DNA from: Nitrobium sp046350935
GTDB lineage: Bacteria; Nitrospirota; Thermodesulfovibrionia; Thermodesulfovibrionales; Dissulfurispiraceae
Reading direction: 5' to 3'
NCBI GenBank assembly: GCA_046350935.1
Contig: JAXLZK010000002.1
Coordinates: 62,001 to 126,000, forward strand
DNA: 64,000 nucleotides
This document shows, one piece after another, positions 25,460-34,070 of this stretch. The notes beneath the pieces are model-generated. The model was not told the origin of the DNA. It worked only from the letters and a program-made list of their open reading frames with translations, and did no database searches. The translations under genes were made by a program, and so were the position numbers. Each line of letters starts with the position of its first letter. The stretch's first letter is position 1.

Positions 25460-25547
25460 CTTTGCAGCGCCTGCGTGTCAATGTTAATCTGCTGACCTCC
25501 GTTGACAGCTTTGATAGACTGTAAGTAGCCGCTCAAGGATGCCATCT

Positions 25548-25745
25548 ATGACAAAAGCGCGTGCAGATATCAAGAGGAAGCTCGCTGTTCTGGAGCATGC
25601 AAAGAGAGCGGCAACATCTCCAAGACCTGTCGTTATTTCGGAATATCCCGTGAGGCTTACTACAAGTGGAAGAGGCGCTATGAGAAGTACGGGGAAAAGG
25701 TCTGGTCAATGGAAAACCCTGTCCCTCGGGCGTGCAGAGAGTTCG
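25548..25745 (+). pseudogene. Transposase/integrase N-terminal HTH fragment, frameshifted
   Basis: The first frame reads MTKARADIKRKLAVLEHAK; after a one-base loss near 25600 the reading continues in another frame as SGNISKTCRYFGISREAYYKWKRRY and then GEKVWSMENPVP. This is the helix-turn-helix start of an IS481/IS3-like integrase. No catalytic DDE region follows, so it is a remnant. It lies in the stretch 25460-25805, which holds no intact gene. Confidence 0.7.
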
Positions 25746-25805
25746 CCGCGGTTCCGACCTCTTTCCGGGCTCGGTCCCGAAGGATGAATGAGTGTAGCAG
25801 AAAAA

Positions 25806-26075
25806 TCATTTATATGCATCCCCCCGGGGAGAGATGTTTACGACCGCGATCAGTTGTTCCTCCCGGAGCAGGGAGAAGACGATACGGTAATCCCCGATGC
25901 GGAGACGGTAGAAGCCCCTCAGCTCCCCGGTGAGGGGCTTTACGTTGCTGTTGTCCGCGGGGTTAGCGCACTGCGCCAGCTCCTTCAGGCCCTCCTTGAC
26001 GCGTGCGCGCGTCGGCTTGTCGAGCCGAAGGTAATATTTTTCTGCCTGGGGAGATACGCTAATCGTCCAGCTCAT
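25806..26075 (-). CDS. RelE/ParE-family toxin
   Basis: 89 residues. Typical RelE/ParE fold pattern: ISVSPQAEKYYLRLDKPTRARV, then LKPLTGELRGFYRLRIGDYRIVF and IAVVNISPRGDAY. RelE types cleave mRNA on the ribosome and ParE types inhibit gyrase; motif alone does not decide. The start MSWTI at 26075 overlaps the end of the antitoxin gene by 17 bases, the standard coupled arrangement. Confidence 0.92.
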   Translation of the reverse strand: MSWTISVSPQAEKYYLRLDKPTRARVKEGLKELAQCANPADNSNVKPLTGELRGFYRLRIGDYRIVFSLLREEQLIAVVNISPRGDAYK

Positions 26076-26301
26076 CGAGGGACTTTCCCTTTCCCGCCCT
26101 GATGTCTTCAAGGCCCTGCTTGCACTCGTCGGCGAAGCCGGGGACCTTCAGGAGCTCCATGGTCTCCTGATGCCTCTTTATGTACTCCTCTGTCAGCTCC
26201 TCGAAGATGTCGGCCAAGGATCTGTTCTCATACCCTGCTATGGCGCGGATCATCCGGAGTCTTTCTTCGGGCAGCCTTAATGTTGTAGTTCCTTTCTGCA
26301 T
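26059..26301 (-). CDS. Antitoxin of the RelE/ParE pair (ribbon-helix-helix type)
   Basis: 80 residues. The N-terminus TTTLRLPEERLRMIRAIA fits a ribbon-helix-helix DNA-binding domain; the acidic C-terminus (DIRAGKGKSLDELDD) would wrap the toxin. The start at 26301 is set by AGGAGGTG 5 bases upstream. Two AT-rich palindromes at 26334-26371 are likely its operators. Confidence 0.88.
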   Translation of the reverse strand: MQKGTTTLRLPEERLRMIRAIAGYENRSLADIFEELTEEYIKRHQETMELLKVPGFADECKQGLEDIRAGKGKSLDELDD

Positions 26302-26333
26302 GGTGTCACCTCCTGATTTAGGATACACTGGAA

Positions 26334-26371
26334 GATATTATAATATCAAGAGCTGTTAATATTATGATATT
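26334..26371. promoter_or_regulatory. Operator/promoter region of the toxin-antitoxin pair
   Basis: A perfect 14-bp palindrome GATATTATAATATC at 26334-26347, which contains a TATAAT on the minus strand, and a near copy AATATTATGATATT at 26358-26371 (spacing 24 bp). Overlap of a palindrome with the -10 is typical of autorepression by the antitoxin. Confidence 0.65.
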
Positions 26372-26697
26372 GATAAGGCCACAATGGAAAATTACTGATA
26401 CTGAGCGTGTGCTAGTAAGTCAAACTAAGAGTTAGTAAGTATAAGTTGAAGGAAAGAAAACGTTATAGTACAATACAGAAGAGGGGAATGGGACAATAAA
26501 CTCTATACTTTAAGGGCAACAATATCAGAAAATGTAAAGGCAGTAAGGTTTAAGGCATTGATAAAAAATATATTTTATTATTGCTGTTATAAACGCAATT
26601 TGCTATATTCATACAAAAATTCTTGGCCTCCGGCCTTCGGGGGAGATAGGGCGTATGACACAAAGGCATCCTGATGTCACAGCACAAACGATTGTAG
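26372..26697. other. AT-rich gene-free stretch
   Basis: Clearly more AT-rich than the rest of the window, with no credible reading frame on either strand. The sequence includes a GC-rich spot (GGCCTCCGGCC near 26625) followed by a stem at 26698-26717. It looks like acquired DNA. Confidence 0.5.
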
Positions 26698-26717
26698 CTG
26701 CAAGCGCAAGCTTGCAG
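26698..26717 (+). repeat. Hairpin CTGCAAGC-GCAA-GCTTGCAG
   Basis: Perfect 8-bp stem with a GNRA tetraloop (GCAA), 36 bases upstream of a possible small membrane peptide gene. Could be an RNA structure; I do not recognise a known riboswitch. Confidence 0.5.
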
Positions 26718-26753
26718 GTGTCCGTCGGCATTAAACACAAATCGGGGGTGACT

Positions 26754-26879
26754 ATGAACATGCAGGATAATAGCAATATGATGGACAAAACAGTATCAAA
26801 GATTAAGTCTGTGCTCATTACTGTGCTGTGCATTAGTTGCCTGTCATCTGCCCTGTTGACCGGAAGCCAAGAAATATGA
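26754..26879 (+). CDS. Possible 41-residue membrane peptide
   Basis: Reads MNMQDNSNMMDKTVSKIK, then one hydrophobic segment (VLITVLCISCLSSALL) and a short tail. GGGGGTG lies 4 bases before the ATG. It is small enough to arise by chance; position in the accessory island next to a toxin-antitoxin pair makes a toxin-like membrane peptide conceivable. Weak. Confidence 0.3.
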   Translation: MNMQDNSNMMDKTVSKIKSVLITVLCISCLSSALLTGSQEI

Positions 26880-26979
26880 GCTTCAGAATATTGGGGTATG
26901 ATGGAAACGGGCTGTTGCCCAAATCCTCTGAGACAACGCAGGGTTCTGCTATTGTCTATTTTCATACAGGTAATTCTCG

Positions 26980-27211
26980 GGACTGTCTCACGAACTGTGT
27001 AAAGCCACTCATACCGGACTCCTGTCCTCAAAGAGGATGCCGAACTGGGAGTAGATGATGGAGCAGTCCTTGATGGGCTTGGTCCATTTCTTTTCAAGCT
27101 CAAGGGCCGCCATGTAGAGTGATTTTAACACGGCCTCATCGGAGGGGAAGGGAGTGTCCACCTCCTGTGTGTCGTTACGTGTATCAACTTACACAGTTCC
27201 GTGGACACTCC
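26980..27211. mobile_element. Internally deleted IS256-family element (MITE-like)
   Basis: Inverted repeats of about 23 bp bound 232 bp: left 26980-27002 (GGACTGTC, then GAACTGTGTAA) and right 27189-27211 (TTACACAGTTC, then GGACACTCC). Between them only the C-terminal end of an IS256-type transposase remains. I see no matching target duplication at the ends. Confidence 0.65.
27009..27161 (-). pseudogene. C-terminal fragment of an IS256-family transposase
   Basis: About 50 codons: VDTPFPSDEAVLKSLYMAAL, then KKWTKPIKDCSIIYSQFGILFEDR and a stop. This matches the end of mutator-type transposases (LYLA, W, NQFAIRFEGR pattern). No start or catalytic residues remain. Confidence 0.75.
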
Positions 27212-27323
27212 TTAGAGGTTAATAGGACATTATCGCTTTGCTGTTACACTTTGCCCCGGCCCCGCCGTCCTGCGCGGGCCGCGGAGACTTGACAGGATGC
27301 GGAGGGAGGCTTAAGCTATAACC

Positions 27324-29003
27324 ATGCCAACCCCTTCCGTACGCCAGAAAAAGAGTGAGCATGCTTCCCGTCCCCCGGCGGCGCCGCACCGTGCCGCCGC
27401 CCCCGGCCGGGCATGTGCCGTGCAAAGAGTAAGACCGCAGACACCCCTCTCTTCCCTTACCGGAAAGCTCCTCCTGACCATCGGGACCCTGATCCTGGCG
27501 GTGAGCGCCGTCTTCTGGTACTTCCTTATCGATCACCAGGAGGAGGAGCTGCTCAGGAACTTCGTGCGGTACGGGTCCTCCTTTGTGGACAGCGTCAGAA
27601 AGAGCAACCGGTACGGAATGCTCACTTTCCAGCAGCACCTCATCCAGCAGGGCGTCGAGACCATCGGCTCCACGGAAGGGGTTCTCAGGATCAGGATCAT
27701 GAACGGCAGGGGGGCGGTGGTGCACTCCTCGCGCAGGGAGGAGATCGGCACTGTCCTCGGTAAGAACTCCCTTGAGTGCCTGGGCTGCCACAAGGGCGGC
27801 GCCGGGGCGGCCGGGGTGGGGCCGGTATGGAGCGTCCTGAAGAACAAAAGAGGCCCCCGCGTCCTCACCATCATGCAGGCCATCCAGAACGAGCCCGTCT
27901 GTTATTCAGCCTCCTGTCATCTCCATTCCCCCGACAGGAAGGTCCTCGGCATCATCGAAGGGGACTTCTCGCTGGCCCCCCTGGACGCCTCGCTCAGACA
28001 ACAGGGCATCGCCATCGCCGCGTACGTCCTCACGTTCACCGCTGTAATCGCGGTGGTCCTCTGCACCATCCTCTGGTGCATCGTGACCACGCCGGTGCGG
28101 ATGCTCGTGGAGGGGATGAGGAAAGTGGCGGAGGGCGATCTCGACTACAAGGTCGTGCTGAACTCCCGGGACGAGATGGGAGACCTCGCGCGGTCTTTCA
28201 ACGCGATGACGGCCGAGCTCTCGAAGGCGAAGCAGGAGCTGGTCCAGTGGGGCACTACCCTCGAAAAGAGGGTGGAGGAGAAGACGGAGGCCATTCAGAG
28301 GGCCCAGGTGCAGCTGATCCACTCCGAGAAGCTCGCCTCCCTCGGCCGGATGGCGGCCGGGGTGGCGCACGAGATCAACAACCCCCTGACCGGGGTCCTT
28401 ACCTTTGCGCACCTGCTCCAGCGGTCGCTTCCTCCCGGCAGTCAGGAGCTGAAGGATGTGGAGGTCATCATCGAGCAGAGCAACAGGTGCTCGCAGATCA
28501 TCAAGGGGCTCCTCGGCTTCTCACACGCCATTTCCACGGAAAAGCAGGAGATCAACATCAACGAGCTCTTGAAGGGCTCGCTCGACATCGTCAGCCGCAA
28601 GGCGGACTTCCTCAACATCCGGATCGCCACCCGCTTCGACGAGGCGCTGCCCCTTGTCCGCGCCGGCGGCCTGCAGCTCCAGCAGGTCTTCATGAACATG
28701 ATCGTGAATGCGGCGGATGCGATGGAGGGAAAGGGCGCCCTGACGGTATCCACCCGGACGGCTGCCGGGGAGGAGGGGCCTTATGCGGAAATCGAGTTTG
28801 CCGACACGGGGTGCGGCATGTCCGAGGAGACGATCTCGAAGATCTTCGAGCCCTTCTTCACCACGAAGCCGGTGGGCAAGGGGACGGGCCTCGGTCTCGC
28901 AGTGAGTTATGGCATAATAGAAGATCACGGTGGTACTATTATAGTAAAAAGCGAGGTAGGCAGGGGGACGAGCTTTTTCATCCGGCTCCCCCTTGGCGGA
29001 TAG
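27324..29003 (+). CDS. Membrane histidine kinase with a multi-haem-motif periplasmic sensor
   Basis: Up to 559 residues. TM at about 46-68, a periplasmic domain of about 160 residues carrying C152-x2-C155-H156 (CLGCH) and a C193-x4-C198-H199 motif, TM at about 230-255, HAMP, HisKA (VAHEINNPLTG) and HATPase_c (GCGMSEET, GTGLGL). The paired Cys-His motifs suggest one or two covalent haems. The first 35 residues are proline/alanine-rich and low-complexity; a GTG near 27418 (VQRVRPQTPLSSL) would align better with the paralogue at 24307-25425, so the start is uncertain. Three bases downstream lies a receiver-only regulator, the likely partner. Confidence 0.92.
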   Translation: MPTPSVRQKKSEHASRPPAAPHRAAAPGRACAVQRVRPQTPLSSLTGKLLLTIGTLILAVSAVFWYFLIDHQEEELLRNFVRYGSSFVDSVRKSNRYGMLTFQQHLIQQGVETIGSTEGVLRIRIMNGRGAVVHSSRREEIGTVLGKNSLECLGCHKGGAGAAGVGPVWSVLKNKRGPRVLTIMQAIQNEPVCYSASCHLHSPDRKVLGIIEGDFSLAPLDASLRQQGIAIAAYVLTFTAVIAVVLCTILWCIVTTPVRMLVEGMRKVAEGDLDYKVVLNSRDEMGDLARSFNAMTAELSKAKQELVQWGTTLEKRVEEKTEAIQRAQVQLIHSEKLASLGRMAAGVAHEINNPLTGVLTFAHLLQRSLPPGSQELKDVEVIIEQSNRCSQIIKGLLGFSHAISTEKQEININELLKGSLDIVSRKADFLNIRIATRFDEALPLVRAGGLQLQQVFMNMIVNAADAMEGKGALTVSTRTAAGEEGPYAEIEFADTGCGMSEETISKIFEPFFTTKPVGKGTGLGLAVSYGIIEDHGGTIIVKSEVGRGTSFFIRLPLGG

Positions 29004-29006
29004 GAT

Positions 29007-29399
29007 ATGAACAAAGGGAAAGTGCTCATCATCGATGATGAAGAAATAGTACGGATAAGCTGCCGCCGCATCCTCGTCCCGGAGGGCTATGCGGTGGAAA
29101 CGGTAAAGAGTGCCGAAGAAGGGTTTGCCCTGCTCGCGGGGGAGCGGTTCGACATCGTCCTCACCGACCTCAAGATGCCCGATGTCGACGGCATCGAGGT
29201 CCTGAGGAGGGTAAAGAAGGACTGGCCGGAGGTCGAGGTGATCATGATTACCGGCTACCAGACCATCAACACGGCGGTGCAGGCCATCAAGCTCGGGGCG
29301 TTCGACTACCTGGAAAAACCCTTCACGCCTGACGGCATTGTTTCGGCGATCGAGAGGGCGATGGAACAGAGGGGAACGGGAGAGCAGGCTTCCGCCTGA
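29007..29399 (+). CDS. Receiver-only response regulator
   Basis: 130 residues, a complete receiver domain (IIDDEE, phospho-Asp in VLTDLKMP, Thr in MITGY, Lys in YLEKPF) and a short tail; no output domain. Closely similar to the receiver part of the NtrC-type regulator at 22828-24219, which suggests duplication with loss of the output domain. It starts 3 bases after the kinase stop, so it is very likely its phosphorylation target, working through protein interaction or a relay. Confidence 0.93.
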   Translation: MNKGKVLIIDDEEIVRISCRRILVPEGYAVETVKSAEEGFALLAGERFDIVLTDLKMPDVDGIEVLRRVKKDWPEVEVIMITGYQTINTAVQAIKLGAFDYLEKPFTPDGIVSAIERAMEQRGTGEQASA

Positions 29400-29408
29400 T
29401 GCAGGAGA

Positions 29409-29436
29409 GCGCCCTGAAAGGACCCTTCCAGGGCGC
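29409..29436. terminator. Hairpin between convergent regulator genes
   Basis: GCGCCCTG (29409-29416) plus inner AAGG pairs with CCTT and CAGGGCGC (to 29436). It sits exactly between the stops of two convergent genes. Confidence 0.6.
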
Positions 29437-29442
29437 GACGCG

Positions 29443-29802
29443 TCAATGGGATGAGGCTTTCTGGATGACCTGCTTTATGGTCGCCTTTAGGTTGGCCAGG
29501 TCGGAGGACTTCACCACGTAGGCGTCGGAGATCCAGACGGAGAAGTCGTCGCGGTAGTCGTAGGCGGTCAGCATGATGATGGGGATTGCGGGCTTCTTCT
29601 CTTTCATCTGGCGCAGCACCTGGATGCCGTCCATATCGGGCATAAGGATGTCGAGGGTGACGATGTCGGGATTCTCCTTCTCGAAGACCTCCAGGGCTTC
29701 TCTCCCGGAGTTGGCGGTGACGACCGTATAGCCTTCGTCTTCCAGCTCCGCCTGGTAGAGCTTCAATATATTCTTTTCGTCATCGACAACCAGTATTTTC
29801 AT
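29443..29802 (-). CDS. Receiver-only response regulator (CheY/Spo0F-like)
   Basis: 119 residues: MKILVVDDEKNIL opening, phospho-Asp in VTLDILMPDMDG, Thr in IMLTAYDY. The lysine region reads AYVVKSSDL rather than KPF, so the usual K-P is replaced by K-S. It begins 2 bases after the stop of the large soluble kinase, its probable partner. Confidence 0.93.
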   Translation of the reverse strand: MKILVVDDEKNILKLYQAELEDEGYTVVTANSGREALEVFEKENPDIVTLDILMPDMDGIQVLRQMKEKKPAIPIIMLTAYDYRDDFSVWISDAYVVKSSDLANLKATIKQVIQKASSH

Positions 29803-29804
29803 TC

Positions 29805-32510
29805 CTATTCCTCCTCCATCGGGATGTATATTTTGAATTTCGTGCCCTCTCCCCAGACGCTTTCCACGTCGATTCTGCCCCCGTGCTCTTCGATGATCCG
29901 CTTGGTGATGGAGAGCCCGAGGCCGGTGCCCGTGGGGCGCGTGGTGAAGAACGGGTCGAAGATGCGATGCCGGTCCTCCTCCCTGATGCCGCAGCCGTTG
30001 TCTTCGATCTCGACGACCGCCTCCCTGCCCTCGTTCCCCTGGTGCGGCCCATCCAGCGTGTATGCCCGGAGGGTGATCATCCCGTTGTCGGTGGCCTGGT
30101 TCGCGTTCGTCATGATATTCAGCAGGACCTCTTTGAACCTGTCGTTGTCCACCGTCAGCCGTATAGGGTATTTTATCTCTTTCACTAAAATATTTCCTCT
30201 GTCGAAGGCCGCGGGCTCCAGGAGGTTGATGATCCCTTCGGCGAGCTCTCCGAAATCCACCGGCGCCTTCTTGATCTGGGAGCTTTTCACGAAGCTCAGG
30301 GTGTCGTTCAGGATGCCCTCAAGACGGCTTACCTCGTCGACAATGATCTTCGAGTATTCCTTCAGCTCGTTGTCCAGCCGCTTTTCGAGCCTCCGGGCGA
30401 AGCCGCCGATGGAGAGGAGCGGGTTCCGGATCTCGTGGGCCACCTTCGCCGCCATCTCCCCCAGGGCGGCCATGCGCTCGGCCGTGGCGACTTTTTCCCG
30501 CAGCCTCTTGATTTCGGTCACGTCCCGGACGATATGCACCGTGCCGGTCAGCTCCCCTGCCTTGTCGAGGATGGGAGAGCAGGAGATGAGGAAAGTGTTG
30601 CCGAAATGGGACTCTTCGAGCTCCTCGATGAACGGTTTCCCGGTGGATAACCCCTTGTTGTGAAAGCGGGTCGTGCAGGCGGTGAAGGCATGGTTGAAGA
30701 CCTCGAAGCTCTTCCTGCCGATCACCTCTTCAGCGGGCTTCCCGAGCATCTTCAGCACCGCCCTGTTCACCTTTTTCACGGTAAAATCGCTGCTCGTGAC
30801 ATAGACGAGATCGGAGATGGACTCGAAGATGTTCTCCAACTCCTGCTCCGCCTGCGCCACATGCTCGAAGAGGCGCGCATTCTCGATGGCGGAGGCCATC
30901 TGGTCGGTAAAGCCTTTCAGGAACTCCATGTCCAGGTCGGTAATGGGCCTGCTGGTATAGATATTGTCCACCCACAGGACCCCGATCACCCGGTCGCGGG
31001 AGATCAGGGGCAGGACTGCGTAGGACAGGGTGCCCAGCTGCTGGATGAGGACCGTATCGGAAAGGGGTTCGGAGCGGACGTCCGTGACATTGAAGGTCCT
31101 CTTCTCCTTCACCGCCTTGGTGAGGATGGTCTCGGAATCGAGGGAGACCTCCACGCCGCAGCAGAGCCTGTCCATGAAGGAGTCTTTCCGCAGGGGGCCT
31201 TTCTCGATCTCCTCCATGATGGAGTGGAGGCTCTTGTGCTCCGTGGTCAGGCGCGACCATATCTCCCACGCCTCCTCGTGGCTCGCGGGGCCCACCCCCA
31301 TGGCTCCCTTCAGGACGCCTCTTTCCTCATCAGACAGGAAGAGCATGGCCCGGTTGAAGCCGAGGCCATCGCCCATGGTGACGGCGGTGAGCACCATCCT
31401 GAGCAGCTTGTCCAGCTCCAGGGTGCCGCGCATGGCGGAGCTGATGAGGAGGAGCTTCGAGAGGACGGCGTTCTTGCTCAGGAGGTCCTTTTCGATCCTC
31501 TTTTTCTCGGTGATGTTCCGGGCGATGCCGCTGACTCCGATGATCGCCCCCGACGCGTCCTTGATGGGAGAAAGCGTAAGGTTCACGTCGATCAGCCGCT
31601 CGTCCCGGGTCCTCCTGATGGTTTCGATGTCTTTGATCGTCTCGCCGTTTTTCACCCTCTCCGCGTAGCTCTTTTCGATGTCCATGAGGAATTCGGGGAC
31701 GAAAGGCAGGTGCTTTCCCAGGGCCTCTTCCCGGGAAAAGCCGTATGTCCTCTCCGCGCCGATATTCCACGAGGTGACGGTTCCGGCCAGGTCGGTGGTG
31801 ACGATGGCGTCGGCGGAGTTGTCGACGAAGCCCTGGAGGTAGTCCTTCAACTCCTCGACCCTCTTTTTCGCCTCGAGGGCCTCCCGCTCCTGTCTGCGGG
31901 CGTTTTCGTAGAGGATGGATTTATCGATGACGATGGCTGCAATCGAGGCGAAGCCCTCCAGGGTCACCGTATCCTCCTCGGTAAAGGGGATGATCGCTCC
32001 GTCCGGGGCCTTCTTGTCGAAGAGTCCGAAGGTCCCGATGAGCTGGTCGCCGATCTTCAACGGGGTGCACATGGCCGAGCGGACATCGAGGTTCGGGACG
32101 AGGGGGCCGAACTCGGCAGGGTTGTTCGCCACGATGGTCTTCCCCTCCTCCGCGGCTTTTCCCGCGATGCCTTCGCCCCAGCATACCGCTTCAAAATTCT
32201 TCAGGTTTTCGGGGAGCCCGAAGTGGGCCTTGATGCGCAGCTTGCCGTCTTCGAGGAGGCGCAGCATGCATCCGGTGGCATTGAAGAGCTTCGCGGTCTC
32301 TTCGGAGATCTTGTTGAACAGCTCGTCGAAGTCGCGCACCGAGAGGATGGCCCTGGTGAGCTCGAAGAGGACGGTGATGCGGTTGAGGTGCTCCCGCGTC
32401 GTGTGGTACAGCTCCACGTTCGTGTCGAGGGCGGACTGCAGCTTCTGGAGAATGTCCAGGTTGTATTCGTTCATGAGTGACCCGTCGTCCGGTTTTGTGA
32501 AATCTTCCAT
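29805..32510 (-). CDS. Soluble multi-sensor histidine kinase (GAF-PAS-GAF-PAS-HisKA-HATPase)
   Basis: 901 residues with no TM segment. Domains in order: coiled coil (about 10-50), GAF (55-205), PAS with PAC (220-345), GAF (365-545), PAS (555-665), HisKA (675-740, VAHEIRNPLLSIGG) and HATPase_c (785-900, DNGCGIREED, GTGLGL). It should sense cytoplasmic signals; the first GAF has a Cys (TGCMLRLLED) and the second has CCG, but no cofactor can be assigned. It is downstream of glgA on the same strand (63 bases) and next to a receiver-only regulator. Confidence 0.93.
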   Translation of the reverse strand: MEDFTKPDDGSLMNEYNLDILQKLQSALDTNVELYHTTREHLNRITVLFELTRAILSVRDFDELFNKISEETAKLFNATGCMLRLLEDGKLRIKAHFGLPENLKNFEAVCWGEGIAGKAAEEGKTIVANNPAEFGPLVPNLDVRSAMCTPLKIGDQLIGTFGLFDKKAPDGAIIPFTEEDTVTLEGFASIAAIVIDKSILYENARRQEREALEAKKRVEELKDYLQGFVDNSADAIVTTDLAGTVTSWNIGAERTYGFSREEALGKHLPFVPEFLMDIEKSYAERVKNGETIKDIETIRRTRDERLIDVNLTLSPIKDASGAIIGVSGIARNITEKKRIEKDLLSKNAVLSKLLLISSAMRGTLELDKLLRMVLTAVTMGDGLGFNRAMLFLSDEERGVLKGAMGVGPASHEEAWEIWSRLTTEHKSLHSIMEEIEKGPLRKDSFMDRLCCGVEVSLDSETILTKAVKEKRTFNVTDVRSEPLSDTVLIQQLGTLSYAVLPLISRDRVIGVLWVDNIYTSRPITDLDMEFLKGFTDQMASAIENARLFEHVAQAEQELENIFESISDLVYVTSSDFTVKKVNRAVLKMLGKPAEEVIGRKSFEVFNHAFTACTTRFHNKGLSTGKPFIEELEESHFGNTFLISCSPILDKAGELTGTVHIVRDVTEIKRLREKVATAERMAALGEMAAKVAHEIRNPLLSIGGFARRLEKRLDNELKEYSKIIVDEVSRLEGILNDTLSFVKSSQIKKAPVDFGELAEGIINLLEPAAFDRGNILVKEIKYPIRLTVDNDRFKEVLLNIMTNANQATDNGMITLRAYTLDGPHQGNEGREAVVEIEDNGCGIREEDRHRIFDPFFTTRPTGTGLGLSITKRIIEEHGGRIDVESVWGEGTKFKIYIPMEEE

Positions 32511-32573
32511 TGTGTGCGTCCTTCTTTATTGACAGGGGGAACGGAACCGCTGCTCCTGTTTCCCTCCGGCGTT

Positions 32574-34070
32574 CTAAGCGCGGAGAGCGGGCCGGCCGCC
32601 GGCCTTGCGCTCTCTCCTGTACAGTGCGAGGTATGCTTTCGCCGACTTTTCCCAGGAGAAGTCCCTGCCCATGGCGTTTCGCACCATTCGTTTCCAGGCT
32701 TTCCCGTCGGCGTAGGCGGCAAGAGCGCGCTGTACGGCGTGGACGAGGGCGGACGCGGAGGAATCGGTGAAGAGGAAGCCCGTCGTGCCGTCCTCGACGG
32801 TGTCCGAGAGCCCTCCCGTCTTCCGCGCCACCGGAAGGGAGCCGTACCGCATGGAGATCATCTGGCCCAGCCCGCACGGCTCGTACTGCGAGGGCATCAG
32901 GAACAGGTCGGAGCCGGCGTAGGCGAGGTGCGCGAGGGGCTCGTCGAAAGAGGAGCAGAAGGAGAAGCTCCGCGGGAAGCGGGCGGCCAGGGAGTCCATC
33001 ATGGCGAGGTATAGCGCGTCGCCCCGGCCGATGACGACGAGAACGGCCCCCCGGAGAATCATCTCGGGGATCGCTTCTGCGAGGATATCGACCCCTTTCT
33101 GCGTGGAGAGCCGCCCGATGAAGCAGAGGAGGGGGGTGCGCTCGTCCCCTTGCAGGGCGCAGCGGCGCAGCAGCGCCGTCTTGCACGCCTGCTTGCCTGC
33201 CGGGTCCTCCCTGCTGAAGGTCTGCGGAAGCTGCCGGTCGGCGGCGGGGTCCCATTCCCGGTAATCGATCCCGTTCACGATCCCGACGATGCTGTCCCTC
33301 CTCTTCCTGAGGATGCCGTCCAGGCCGAACCCCGCCTCCTCCTGCAAGATCTCCTGCGCGTACGTTTCGCTGACGGTGGTGATGAGGTCGGCCCCCACGA
33401 TCCCCGCTTTGAGAAAATTCACCCTCCCGTAGAACTCCACCCCGTCCGGACTGAAGAGGTCATGGGGAAGTCCGGTGACGATCATTGTTTGCGGCGGGAA
33501 CAGCCCCTGGTATCCCAGGTTATGGATGGTCAGGACGGAGAGGGCGCCCCGCAGGGCGGGTGCATCCCGGTAGAGCGTCTTCAGGTAGAGGGGGATGAGC
33601 CCCGTCTGCCAGTCATTGCAGTGCAGCACATCAGGGGACAGGTCGAACCGGACGCAGATCTCCAGGACGCTTCGGCAGAAAAAGGCGAAGCGCTGGTCGT
33701 TGTCCGGATAGTCCCCGCGGGACGTTCCGTAGAGCTCGTCCCTGTCGAAGTATTCGTCGCTGCCGACGAAGAAGACCACCCCTTTTCCTGCGGCTTTTCC
33801 GGCTGCCTCTCCCCCGCCTGCCGCCCATGAGCCCCTGTTTACGAAGACCCTGCACTTCCGCACGGCGTTGCCGAGGGGGATGTCCAGGTCGATGCCGGTA
33901 TCGTGGAGCTCGCCGCCGAACCGTTCTTTCGTCGTCCGGTAGAGGGGGACGAAGAGGGATACCTCCATCCCCCGGTCCAGGAACTCCCGGTAGAGCGTCC
34001 CCGCAACGTCCGCCAGTCCCCCCGTTTTCGAGAAGGGCACCGCTTCCGGTGCAACGAGGCCGATTCTCAT
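32574..34070 (-). CDS. glgA: Glycogen synthase (GT5)
   Basis: Adds glucose from ADP- or UDP-glucose to alpha-1,4-glucan. 498 residues. The nucleotide-sugar motif KTGGLADVAG lies near residue 15; the C-terminal half has GRLSTQKGVD and the retaining-GT motif PSQYEPCGLGQ. The ATG at 34070 (MRIGLVAPEAVPFSK) overlaps the galT stop as ATGA; a longer upstream reading runs into galT and is not a start. It forms a glycogen/hexose-phosphate unit with galT. Confidence 0.95.
   Translation of the reverse strand: MRIGLVAPEAVPFSKTGGLADVAGTLYREFLDRGMEVSLFVPLYRTTKERFGGELHDTGIDLDIPLGNAVRKCRVFVNRGSWAAGGGEAAGKAAGKGVVFFVGSDEYFDRDELYGTSRGDYPDNDQRFAFFCRSVLEICVRFDLSPDVLHCNDWQTGLIPLYLKTLYRDAPALRGALSVLTIHNLGYQGLFPPQTMIVTGLPHDLFSPDGVEFYGRVNFLKAGIVGADLITTVSETYAQEILQEEAGFGLDGILRKRRDSIVGIVNGIDYREWDPAADRQLPQTFSREDPAGKQACKTALLRRCALQGDERTPLLCFIGRLSTQKGVDILAEAIPEMILRGAVLVVIGRGDALYLAMMDSLAARFPRSFSFCSSFDEPLAHLAYAGSDLFLMPSQYEPCGLGQMISMRYGSLPVARKTGGLSDTVEDGTTGFLFTDSSASALVHAVQRALAAYADGKAWKRMVRNAMGRDFSWEKSAKAYLALYRRERKAGGRPALRA

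Noticed and set aside
26610..26720. Cyclic-di-GMP (GEMM) riboswitch near GGCCTCCGGCC
   Set aside because: Only the short GC-rich string resembles it; the tetraloop-receptor layout is absent.
26609..27103. 164-residue minus-strand frame in the accessory island
   Set aside because: No ribosome site, no domain, runs across the IS256 end and the AT-rich region; likely chance.
27776..29038. 420-residue plus-strand frame overlapping the haem-motif kinase
   Set aside because: Out-of-frame translation of the kinase gene, rich in Arg/Gly/His, no domain.
30660..32480. 606-residue open frame antisense to the multi-sensor kinase
   Set aside because: Same reason: no motif, and the opposite strand carries a clear GAF/PAS/HisKA protein.
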